A stretch of DNA of 64,000 nucleotides, taken from positions 434,001 through 498,000 of the forward strand of contig OZ247430.1 of NCBI GenBank assembly GCA_965232895.1, read 5' to 3'. This DNA is from Bin87 sp965232895 (GTDB lineage Bacteria > Chloroflexota > Dehalococcoidia > Lucifugimonadales > UBA3495). How positions within the stretch are numbered: position 1 is the first letter of the stretch; each line of letters starts with the position of its first letter. A program made the translations under genes and the position numbers. The notes beneath the pieces are model-generated. The model saw nothing but the letters and a program-made list of their open reading frames with translations. It was not told the DNA's origin and searched no databases. Of this stretch, positions 57,455 to 64,000 are shown one piece after another.

Positions 57455-58396
57455 TCAGCCCAGCCGCTCCGCCACCGGGAGGATGTGCTCTGCCAGATGC
57501 TCCATTACCTGGATGCACGGCCCGATGCCATCGACGCGGAAATCGAAGGTAAGCTGGTCGATACCGAGTTCGTTGCAGTAGTGAACATCATCGACGACGG
57601 CCTGGGTGGTGTTGATGAGCGCGCCGCCGGAACGGACGCCCACGCCCTCCTCGGAGCCGTCCATGTCCGTGAAGTGCAGGCTGCGCTTCAGGGAGATCGT
57701 TATGTCCGCTGGGTCGCGGCCGGCCAGTTCGGTCTGCTCGCGCAGGTAGGGCAGATTCTCGGCGACGAAGTCGGGGGTCTGGCGGGTGGTGTGCCAGCAA
57801 TCGCCGTACTTGGCGGTGCGACGCAGCGCGCGTCGGGTGTGACCGCCTACCCAGATCGGGATGCGCGGCTGCTGGATGGGTTTCGGCTCGAAGTAGATAC
57901 CGTCGATCTGGTAGTACTTACCCTGTACGTCGGGGACCTCCTCGGTCCACAGGGCGTTGAATATGGCGAGGAATTCGTCGGTCATGGGCCCACGGTCGGC
58001 ATAGGGGACGCCCAGGATGTCGAACTCCTTTTCCAGCCAGCCGACACCCACGCCGCAGATCATCCGGCCGCCGGACAATACATCAAGCGAAGCAAACATC
58101 TTGGCCTGAACCACGGGATTGCGGTAGGGGAGGATCAGGACGGTGCTGCCCAGGCGGATCTCGCTGGTGCAGGCGGCCATGAACCCGAGCATGGTCATGG
58201 TCTCAAGGAAAGGCTCATCAGACGGACGCTGAAACGCCCCGGTGGGCGTGTACGGGTACTGGTTGGTGCCGCCCACGGGAAGCACGATGTGATCGCCAGC
58301 CATCACCGACTCGAAGCCCAACCGTTCGGCGCGCTCGCAGAACTCGCGGATACCGTCGGCGTCTGGAAGACGTGGAATGCTGACACCTATTTTCAT
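57455..58396 (-). CDS. LLM-class F420-dependent oxidoreductase
   Basis: A 313-residue luciferase-like protein of the TIGR03619-type F420 group. IGVSIPRLPDADGIREFCERAERLGFESVMAGDHI, SEIRLGSTVLILPYRNP, ASLDVLSGGRMICGVGVGWLEKEFDILGV and GGHTRRALRRTAKYGDCWH are typical. It is a second LLM protein in the window, unrelated in position to the one at 14662. Substrate unknown. Start ATG 58396 with an extended -10 (58459-58467). Confidence 0.92.
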   Translation of the reverse strand: MKIGVSIPRLPDADGIREFCERAERLGFESVMAGDHIVLPVGGTNQYPYTPTGAFQRPSDEPFLETMTMLGFMAACTSEIRLGSTVLILPYRNPVVQAKMFASLDVLSGGRMICGVGVGWLEKEFDILGVPYADRGPMTDEFLAIFNALWTEEVPDVQGKYYQIDGIYFEPKPIQQPRIPIWVGGHTRRALRRTAKYGDCWHTTRQTPDFVAENLPYLREQTELAGRDPADITISLKRSLHFTDMDGSEEGVGVRSGGALINTTQAVVDDVHYCNELGIDQLTFDFRVDGIGPCIQVMEHLAEHILPVAERLG

Positions 58397-58458
58397 GTGG
58401 AAATCTCCTGGACGCAGGCCGGTTTAACGGGATATTTCGGCGACCCTGCGGCGGCGGC

Positions 58459-58467
58459 ATTATAGCA
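58459..58467 (-). promoter_or_regulatory. Extended -10 for the LLM gene
   Basis: The minus strand reads TGCTATAAT, a perfect extended -10, about 65 bases before the start at 58396. Confidence 0.5.
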
Positions 58468-58518
58468 CCGCGATTTGTGCCTCTTTAGCCGGATGGGCGC
58501 AGGACCAGCAGAGATTGG

Positions 58519-59196
58519 TTATGCCGCGGCGTCGGTGTTCCGGCGCCAGGCTATCGTGCCTCCGCACTTTGCGCAGGCGCGGTTGCGCATGATGCGGCGC
58601 TGGAGGGTTTGCCGGAACCACTGCTGGCCGCAACCGCATTCGCCGATCCATTTCGGCGTGGAATGCTGGACGCGGTGACAGCGCTCGCCGGCACAGCCGA
58701 TTTCCCGCGCCTTTGCCTTCCAGAGGGCATCGTGGTTATGCCGGGGCCCAACGATGGCGTGGGCAATCTCGTGCAGCACAGTGTCCTCGATCTCAGCGCG
58801 GGTGGCGGCGAGGCAATAGCTGACGGACAGGTCGATGCGTCGCTCGGCGTACCGGCAGACGCCGGCTCTGGAAGTGGCGAGATCGAATCCGAACACCCAA
58901 CCCGCCGGCAACTCGCCGCTGGATTGGAATGCGGATACAAGCTGATCGCCGACACCCTGGATTTCGTGCAGTGCGCATTCCGGCTCCGGCGCATCGACAA
59001 CGGACCGGATTGAAGAGTACGGAACATTCCATTCGACACCGGCGTCGTCGACAGCGTGGGCGCTGCGCGTTCGGATCGTGGTGACCGTAGCGCTATGTTC
59101 GCGGCCGCGGGATACTGCAAAACGAATCACGCTGCGGGGCGGGCAGGCGGCGCCGGGAAAATCGGCGGTGATCGGAGTGTGACGTCGCTGGCTCAT
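58519..59196 (-). CDS. SprT-like zinc metalloprotease-domain protein
   Basis: A 225-residue protein with the SprT/Spartan-like HExxH: VLHEIAHAIVG with a third ligand His in HNHDALWKAKA. A C-terminal zinc ribbon follows (CGCG...CAKCGGTIAW). The N-terminal 100 residues are polar and not recognised. SprT-type proteins cleave DNA-crosslinked proteins in eukaryotes; the bacterial role is open. ATG 59196 lies about 20 bases after a minus-strand TATAAT (59217-59222). Confidence 0.85.
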   Translation of the reverse strand: MSQRRHTPITADFPGAACPPRSVIRFAVSRGREHSATVTTIRTRSAHAVDDAGVEWNVPYSSIRSVVDAPEPECALHEIQGVGDQLVSAFQSSGELPAGWVFGFDLATSRAGVCRYAERRIDLSVSYCLAATRAEIEDTVLHEIAHAIVGPRHNHDALWKAKAREIGCAGERCHRVQHSTPKWIGECGCGQQWFRQTLQRRIMRNRACAKCGGTIAWRRNTDAAA

Positions 59197-59216
59197 GGAT
59201 ACAAACGGGCTATGGA

Positions 59217-59222
59217 ATTATA
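59217..59222 (-). promoter_or_regulatory. -10 element for the SprT-like gene
   Basis: A perfect TATAAT on the minus strand, about 20 bases before the start at 59196, giving a very short leader. Confidence 0.4.
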
Positions 59223-59274
59223 GGGTGCCGGGCTCGGTTTGGCATCGATTTGGGCGAACTTTTGAAAAGTGTTC

Positions 59275-59302
59275 TTGCGCTAATTTCCGGCAGTGCTATA
59301 AT
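59275..59302 (+). promoter_or_regulatory. Promoter of the duplicated-domain gene
   Basis: TTGCGC (59275-59280), 16-base spacer, TATAAT (59297-59302) preceded by TGC. This gives a start near 59310 and a leader of about 64 bases. Confidence 0.6.
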
Positions 59303-59373
59303 CCGCGCAAAAGAGACGGTCACGGCAACTGTGACCGCCGAAAACACGCGCATTCCACGAGGAGGCGAGCTTC

Positions 59374-60177
59374 ATGGAAAAGGGAGACACCATTGTCAAT
59401 ATCGGGCCGGTGGACGTGGCGTTGTCCTACCGCAAGGAAATCATGCCTGACCAGGGCTTGATGGTCCAGGTGTTCGGCGAAGTCGACGGACACGACACGG
59501 AGATCCTGCGGTTTGACTGCTTCGACCAGGACCCGCACTACCACTACGGGCCGGAGAACATGAACATCCGGCTGCACATGGACAAGACCACCGTTGGCAC
59601 GCCGTTGGGCTGGACGTTGAAGAACATCCGCACCAACCTGCCCTCCATGGTCCGCCGAGCCGGCTACGACGATCTGGCATCTGCTGTCGAGTCCCAGGGC
59701 ATCGACGAGAACAAGATGGATGAGGTCGAGGCCTGCGCGCTGGGCAAGGCCCGCGACGAGCGGCGCACGGTCACCCACTTCCGCGGCGACCACATCTACG
59801 AGGCGGGCAACATCCGCTTCGGCGTCGAGTTCCGCAGCAACATCGGCGCGGCCAACGACCGCGGCGTCGCCATCCACGTGCTGACCGACCACTTGGGGCA
59901 GGAGTTCGAGCTGCTGGCTTTCGACTGCTTCGAGATCGCGCCGCACTACCACTATGGCCCGCGCAACCAGGACGTACGGATCTACTGGGACGTGACCACC
60001 AGCGGCAACACGCTGGCCTGGACCCTCGAGCAGTTCAAGTCCGGCAACCTGGCCACCATGATCGACCGCGCCGGCTACCCCACCGTGGCCGCCAATGTCG
60101 ACAATGACCTGGTGCAGGGCGTCCTTCCTTCGATGGAAGAGAAGGCCTGGGCTCTGGTTGGCACCAACCAGCAGTAA
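59374..60177 (+). CDS. Two-repeat protein with conserved FDCF/PHYHYGP motif, unknown function
   Basis: A 267-residue soluble protein made of two similar halves. Repeat 1 (about residues 28-98) has LRFDCFDQDPHYHYGPENMNIRLHMD and ends MVRRAGY; repeat 2 (about 165-235) has LAFDCFEIAPHYHYGPRNQDVRIYWD and ends MIDRAGY. The shared FDCF-x(3)-PHYHYGP with two His and a Cys could bind a metal. A linker of about 65 residues separates the halves. No family is recognised. ATG 59374 follows GAGGAGGCGAGC. It has its own promoter and terminator-like hairpins after it, so it is a single-gene unit that may be well expressed. Confidence 0.75.
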   Translation: MEKGDTIVNIGPVDVALSYRKEIMPDQGLMVQVFGEVDGHDTEILRFDCFDQDPHYHYGPENMNIRLHMDKTTVGTPLGWTLKNIRTNLPSMVRRAGYDDLASAVESQGIDENKMDEVEACALGKARDERRTVTHFRGDHIYEAGNIRFGVEFRSNIGAANDRGVAIHVLTDHLGQEFELLAFDCFEIAPHYHYGPRNQDVRIYWDVTTSGNTLAWTLEQFKSGNLATMIDRAGYPTVAANVDNDLVQGVLPSMEEKAWALVGTNQQ

Positions 60178-60191
60178 TCGCGTCGATACAA

Positions 60192-60217
60192 CAGGGGCGG
60201 ACGACCATTCGCCCCTG
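60192..60217. repeat. GGGGCG palindrome, copy 7
   Basis: CAGGGGCG (60192-60199) and CGCCCCTG (60210-60217), an 8-bp stem with a 10-base loop that reads GACGACCATT, similar to the loops of copies 1 and 6. It lies just after the duplicated-domain gene. Confidence 0.65.
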
Positions 60218-60229
60218 GAAGTGAAACGC

Positions 60230-60256
60230 CAGGGGCGGGTCTTGGACCCGCCCCTG
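60230..60256. terminator. GGGGCG palindrome, copy 8, bidirectional terminator
   Basis: CAGGGGCGGGTC (60230-60241) pairs perfectly with GACCCGCCCCTG (60245-60256), a 12-bp stem with loop TTG, followed by ATTTTGA. It lies between convergent genes. Confidence 0.75.
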
Positions 60257-60283
60257 ATTTTGACTGCACTGAAGTCGCGTACG

Positions 60284-61081
60284 CTACATCATGGTGTAGC
60301 CGCCGGAGACGCTGAGGGTTTGGCCGGTGATGAAGCTGGCCGCGTCGGAGGCGAGGAAAACCACCGCGTTGGCCACTTCCTGGGCAGAGCCCATGCGACG
60401 GAGCGGGTAGGCGCGCTTCACGCGTTCAAGGACTTCATCAGTGAACAGGTCCTGCATGCCCTGGCTCCACATGCTCTCGGTGCCGGCCACTTCCGACTGA
60501 TCGGGAACCACCAGGCCGGGGCAAACCATGTTCAACCGTAGACCGTAGCGGCCGGTCTCACGAGCAAGCGACTTGCTCAGTGCGATAACCCCGGCCTTGC
60601 AGGCCGAATAGACGGCTTCGCGGTACTCGCCCATCCTGCCGGCGTCGCTGCTGATGCTGACAATGGCGCCGGACTGTCGCTCGATCATGTGCGGCAGAGC
60701 GGCGTGAATGCAGTTGATCGCGCCCCAGAGGTTGACGTCGACCTCCTTGACGTGCTCATCGCGCGACTTGTCCATGAAGAGGCGATCAATGGTCCAGCCA
60801 ACGTTGTTGACCAGAACGTCGACGCTCCCCATGCGGGCGATAGCTTCGGTCATCATGGCGTCGGTGCGGGTCTGATCCGTCACGTCGGCGTCGACCACGA
60901 TGGCGGAGGCGCCCGATTCCAGGGCGGCAACCTCGGCGGCGACGCGCTTGCCGGCGGCGTGGTTCAACTCGGCGATGGCGATGTTGCTACCCTCGGCGGC
61001 AAAGGCGAGCACAATGGCCCGGCCAATATTGTTGCCGCCGCCGGTCACAAGCACGTTCTTGCCTTTCAGTCCAAGTTCCAA
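60284..61081 (-). CDS. Short-chain dehydrogenase/reductase (SDR)
   Basis: A 265-residue classical SDR. The cofactor site is VTGGGNNIGRAI, the active-site Ser and Tyr/Lys are in IVSISSDAGR and YSACKAG, and VNNVG lies before. The Gly-rich loop GGGNNIG is a variant of TGxxxGxG. C-terminal FITGQTLSVSGGYTMM fits 3-oxoacyl-ACP-reductase-like proteins. Substrate unknown. Its 5' end overlaps the end of the exonuclease gene by 16 bases. Confidence 0.9.
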   Translation of the reverse strand: MELGLKGKNVLVTGGGNNIGRAIVLAFAAEGSNIAIAELNHAAGKRVAAEVAALESGASAIVVDADVTDQTRTDAMMTEAIARMGSVDVLVNNVGWTIDRLFMDKSRDEHVKEVDVNLWGAINCIHAALPHMIERQSGAIVSISSDAGRMGEYREAVYSACKAGVIALSKSLARETGRYGLRLNMVCPGLVVPDQSEVAGTESMWSQGMQDLFTDEVLERVKRAYPLRRMGSAQEVANAVVFLASDAASFITGQTLSVSGGYTMM

Positions 61082-61566
61082 TTTTCATCCTCCAATATAT
61101 TCCGCAGAACGCGCAGGTTTTCGACGTCCTCGCGGTTGTATTCAAGCAGCATATCTAGGGCGTCGTGGTTATGTTCACGACAATATTTGTCCCAAAGCAA
61201 AACAGCGTCGTAGCCAGCCATATCCGGCAGGTTCCGAGCTATGCCCAAAGACTTCTCGATGGCTTTCAGTCCGCCCTTCAGGCCGGCACGACGGGACTCC
61301 CGCATGAGATCCCGATGCTCAAAGCGACGGCGAAGGTCAACACCGGGCTTCCAGGCCAGGAACGGCAGGTCAAAGCTGGCGCCGTTGAACGTGTGGATGG
61401 TGGTGACGCCTTCAAGGACATGGAGAACGGCGTCAGCAGTGATGCCGTCGCCAACCAACTGAGTGGTCGACCAGTCTCCGGGGAAGTCCACGGCGATGCC
61501 GACGACGGTCGGGTAGGAGCCGCCACCGATGAAACCGGTGGTCTCAATGTCCAGGTACGCGTCCAA
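61066..61566 (-). CDS. RNase H-like (YprB-type) exonuclease domain protein
   Basis: A 166-residue protein with a DEDD-type exonuclease fold: AYLDIETTG (first Asp and Glu), HTFNGASFDLPFL (second Asp), LEYNREDVENL (last Asp). It matches the YprB ribonuclease-H-like domain family. Nuclease activity is predicted; the substrate is unknown. The start is TTG at 61566, 9 bases after purH, with no obvious ribosome binding site. It is shorter than many family members. Confidence 0.85.
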   Translation of the reverse strand: MDAYLDIETTGFIGGGSYPTVVGIAVDFPGDWSTTQLVGDGITADAVLHVLEGVTTIHTFNGASFDLPFLAWKPGVDLRRRFEHRDLMRESRRAGLKGGLKAIEKSLGIARNLPDMAGYDAVLLWDKYCREHNHDALDMLLEYNREDVENLRVLRNILEDENWNLD

Positions 61567-61575
61567 CGGGGACGG

Positions 61576-63114
61576 TCAGTGACGGAAGTGACGGACGCCG
61601 GTGAACACCATGGCGATGCCGGCCTGGTTGGCCGCGGCTATCACCTCGTCGTCGCGAATGGACCCGCCGGGCTGGACAATGGCAGTAATGCCGGCCGTGG
61701 CAGCGAGCTCGATGTTGTCGGGGAAGGGGAAGAAAGCATCGGATGCCAGCACGCACCCCGCGGCTTTATCGCCCGCAGCGCGCTCAGACAGGTGAACGCT
61801 GACCACACGGTTGGGCTGGCCGGCTCCCATCCCGACAAGGGTACGATCCTTGACGAAAGCGATGGCGTTGGATTTTATGTGCTTCACTGCTTTCCAGGCG
61901 AACGCCAGGTCGGCCAACTCGGTCGAAGACGGGGCGCGTTCGGTGGCGGTGTTCCAGGCCTCAGGGTCTTCGTCGATGGCGTCGGGCGTCTGCACCAGGA
62001 CGCCGCCGCTGAGAGGGCGAACATCATAATCCGCGGAACCCGCAGCGCCGGCAACCGGGTCCACCGAGAGTATCCGCAGGTTGCGCTTCCGGCGGAGGAT
62101 CTCCAGTGCGTCGTCATCGTAGCCGGGAGCGACCACCACTTCGTAGAACACCGGGTCCATGGCCTGCGCAGCCGCAGCGGAGACGTTGCGGTTAAAGCCA
62201 ACGATGCCGCCAAAAGCCGAAACCGGGTCGCCCTCATACGCCAGTTCGTAAGCCTGGGCGACGTCGTCGCGTGACGAGAGGCCGCAGGGGTTGGCGTGCT
62301 TGATTACGCAGACCGACGGGTCGGGATAATCGCTGACCGTCCGCCAGGCAGCGTCGGCATCCATGAGGTTGTTGAAGGACAATTCGCGACCGTGCAACTG
62401 GATAGCTCGGGCGAGGCCACCCTCGCCGCCGCTGGCGGGAACGTACAACGCACCCCGTTGGTGGGGGTTCTCGCCGTAGCGCAGGCTGGAGACACGAGTG
62501 AGGCCGATGGTCACCTGCTGGGGCATTTCATCTTCGGATGTGGGATCGTTGGAGAGGTAGTCGGCCACCGCGGCATCGTAGACGGCGACGTGTTGAAAGG
62601 CCTTGGTGGCGAGAGATCGGCGCTGTTGAGCGTCCAGGCCGGATCCGGACAGGGCTTCGGCGACCCACTGGTAATCGGACGGATCCACGATGACGGCGAC
62701 CGACGGGAAATTCTTGGCAGCGGCCCGCAACATGGTGGGCCCGCCGATGTCGATGTTTTCCAGGGCGTCGTCCAGCGTGACGCCGGACTTGCTGATGGTT
62801 TCCACGAAGGGATAGAGGTTGACGACAACCACGTCGATTTGTCCGATGCCGTGCTGCTCCAACTCCGCCATGTGAGCGGGGGAGTCACGGCGGGCCAGCA
62901 GACCGCCGTGGATCACCGGATGCAGGGTTTTGACCCGGCCCTCCAGAATTTCGGGGGAGCCCGTAACTTCGGAAACCTGCGTCACCGGGACGCCGGCGTC
63001 GGCCAAACTGCGGTGGGTGCCGCCGGTGCTGATCAGTTCATAGCCGGCATTAACCAGGGATTTGCCAAAACCCTCGATGCCGGTCTTGTCGAATACGCTG
63101 AGTAGTGCTTTCAA
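61576..63114 (-). CDS. purH: Bifunctional AICAR transformylase/IMP cyclohydrolase
   Basis: A 512-residue enzyme catalysing the last two purine steps. The N-terminal cyclohydrolase half starts ALLSVFDKTGIEGFGKSLVNAGYELISTGGT and has GRVKTLHPVIHGGLL. The C-terminal transformylase half has the catalytic Lys-His in CVIKHANPCGLSS and the end SIRDDEVIAAANQ. Start ATG 63114. It is co-directional with purM further upstream, separated by the small His/Gly-rich gene. Confidence 0.97.
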   Translation of the reverse strand: MKALLSVFDKTGIEGFGKSLVNAGYELISTGGTHRSLADAGVPVTQVSEVTGSPEILEGRVKTLHPVIHGGLLARRDSPAHMAELEQHGIGQIDVVVVNLYPFVETISKSGVTLDDALENIDIGGPTMLRAAAKNFPSVAVIVDPSDYQWVAEALSGSGLDAQQRRSLATKAFQHVAVYDAAVADYLSNDPTSEDEMPQQVTIGLTRVSSLRYGENPHQRGALYVPASGGEGGLARAIQLHGRELSFNNLMDADAAWRTVSDYPDPSVCVIKHANPCGLSSRDDVAQAYELAYEGDPVSAFGGIVGFNRNVSAAAAQAMDPVFYEVVVAPGYDDDALEILRRKRNLRILSVDPVAGAAGSADYDVRPLSGGVLVQTPDAIDEDPEAWNTATERAPSSTELADLAFAWKAVKHIKSNAIAFVKDRTLVGMGAGQPNRVVSVHLSERAAGDKAAGCVLASDAFFPFPDNIELAATAGITAIVQPGGSIRDDEVIAAANQAGIAMVFTGVRHFRH

Positions 63115-63150
63115 CTTACCTGGGTGCTCCTCGTTGGATAGGGGACTAAT

Positions 63151-63402
63151 CTAGATGGCGCCGCCACCGCCGTCGAAGCCGCCAAACCCACCACCGGAGT
63201 CCCCGTGATGGTGGAAATGCCCCACATCTCCGGGATGGTGAATTTGTCCAGGGTCGACCGGCGTGTCGGAATGGTGGCCCCCGTACCACATCAGACCCAG
63301 CGGGCCCCACGCCCACCAGGGGCGCATGACGTCGAGCACGGGTTCGGATTTGTCGTCGGCGTTGTTGCGAACGTTACGGCGGAAAGGGTTTTTCAGATTC
63401 AT
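63151..63402 (-). CDS. Small His/Gly-rich protein
   Basis: An 83-residue protein. The N-terminus is basic (NLKNPFRRNVRNN), a middle MRPWWAWGPLGLMWYGGHH looks like a short amphipathic or membrane-touching segment, and the tail is rich in His and Gly (HHPGDVGHFHHHGDSGGGFGGFDGGGG). The tail could bind metal ions; no family is recognised. Start ATG 63402 has GGAGGCTGTC upstream. It lies between purM and purH on the same strand. Confidence 0.6.
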   Translation of the reverse strand: MNLKNPFRRNVRNNADDKSEPVLDVMRPWWAWGPLGLMWYGGHHSDTPVDPGQIHHPGDVGHFHHHGDSGGGFGGFDGGGGAI

Positions 63403-63458
63403 GACAGCCTCCACCTTCTTACGTTTTGAGCAGTCTGTGTCGAGCAATCCGGATTGGA

Positions 63459-64000
63459 TCAGCCACGGCTAAACGCGGTCCGGTTGGGACCCGTGCTCTC
63501 TAGGATTTGACCGACTTCCACCGCGTCCGGCAAGCCGGATAGCAATTCCGGGGCGTGGTCAGGATCGCATACGGCGACCATACCGAGCCCCATGTTGAAC
63601 ACGCGGTACATCTCTTCGTCGCTGACGCGCCCGGCGCTCTGGACCGCGCCGAATACGGGAGGAATGGGCCAGGCGCCGAGTTGAAACTCAGCGGTCACCC
63701 CCTGCGGCAGCGATGCCGGCATTTTGCCGGGCAGACCCCCACCGGTTATGTGGCTGAGAGCCTTGATGCTGCCCAGGTAGGGTTCCAACATGGGATAGTA
63801 GGCGCGGTGCCGCACCATCAATTCATCGCCCAGGTTGCGGGCCAGGCCGGGACACGGGCGGAACAGCGCTTCAGGATCATCGTCGGTATTGAACACCCGC
63901 CGGACCAGAGAGAACCCGTTGGTGTGCACGCCGCTGGAGGGTATGCCGATCAGCCGATCGCCGGCGATGACGCTACTGCCATCGAGCAGGTTGTCACGCT
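63459..64000 (-). CDS. purM: Phosphoribosylformylglycinamidine cyclo-ligase, 5' end beyond the window
   Basis: The frame is open to the right edge, so only the C-terminal 179 residues or so are seen. GDRLIGIPSSGVHTNGFSLVRRVF, HITGGGLPGKMPASLPQGV, FGAVQSAGRVSDEEMYRVFNMGLGMVAV are PurM stretches. It converts FGAM to AIR with ATP. The N-terminal part lies outside the window. Confidence 0.95.
   Translation of the reverse strand, partial: RDNLLDGSSVIAGDRLIGIPSSGVHTNGFSLVRRVFNTDDDPEALFRPCPGLARNLGDELMVRHRAYYPMLEPYLGSIKALSHITGGGLPGKMPASLPQGVTAEFQLGAWPIPPVFGAVQSAGRVSDEEMYRVFNMGLGMVAVCDPDHAPELLSGLPDAVEVGQILESTGPNRTAFSRG

Noticed and set aside
1..64000. tRNA, rRNA, CRISPR arrays, insertion sequences
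   Set aside because: Looked for on both strands by eye; no cloverleaf with a recognisable T-arm, no regularly spaced repeats and no transposase ORF were found.

Overview
The window is a dense, high-GC bacterial chromosome segment with no rRNA, tRNA or CRISPR array that I could recognise. The gene content fits a Chloroflexota bacterium, perhaps of the Dehalococcoidia/SAR202 type: F420/FMN luciferase-like oxidoreductases, a DUF849 beta-keto acid cleavage enzyme, a thiolase plus HMG-CoA-synthase-like/DUF35 pair, a membrane pyrophosphatase, archaeal-type phosphoglycerate mutase, DapL-route lysine synthesis and paired DUF3105 proteins. This placement is inference from gene content, not from a marker phylogeny.

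Layout. 1-8 kb: a truncated DUF3352-like protein, a retropepsin-like protease, a MoaD-like protein with a molybdenum hydroxylase subunit, a DUF849 enzyme, rhomboid protease, cytidylate-kinase-like protein and GNAT. 8-11.3 kb: aromatic amino acid genes (trpA, DAHP synthase) and a CPBP protease. 11.5-20 kb (+ strand): amidase pair, HAD hydrolase, LLM oxidoreductase, phosphoesterase, pyrophosphatase, zinc-finger protein, SDR. 20-36.2 kb (- strand): a long co-directional run with a DNA methyltransferase-nuclease fusion, Sua5, prenyl synthase-like protein, pgk-apgM-tpiA, miaA, dapF, a toxin-antitoxin cassette, dapL, Uma2, hflX, phosphoesterase and acetamidase. 36.4-45.8 kb (+): purine synthesis (guaA, purD, purE, purB, purC, purS) interleaved with HAD, DUF3105 and unknown genes. 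45.9-60 kb: thiol-redox proteins, a GSA-aminotransferase-like enzyme, MFS, the thiolase/HMGS-like pair, S41 protease, smpB, MATE, gamma-carbonic anhydrase, LLM, SprT-like and a duplicated-domain protein. 60-64 kb (-): SDR, RNase H-like exonuclease, purH, a His/Gly-rich small protein and the 3' part of purM.

The strongest non-obvious signals are two. First, a complete-looking transcription attenuator stands before the DAHP synthase gene: a sigma70-type promoter, a 34-codon leader peptide with five Tyr and two Phe codons within ten positions, alternative pairings, and an intrinsic terminator. Second, a HigB-like toxin and a HigA-like antitoxin carrying a large extra C-terminal domain lie inside the dapF-dapL lysine operon, and the same extra domain is encoded on its own by the gene just upstream of the toxin. 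Junctions in this block overlap by 1 to 4 bases or are almost abutting.

Other window-wide patterns are a family of GGGGCG...CGCCCC intergenic palindromes at gene ends, frequent extended -10 promoters (TGnTAtAAT), and frequent TTG start codons with good ribosome binding sites.
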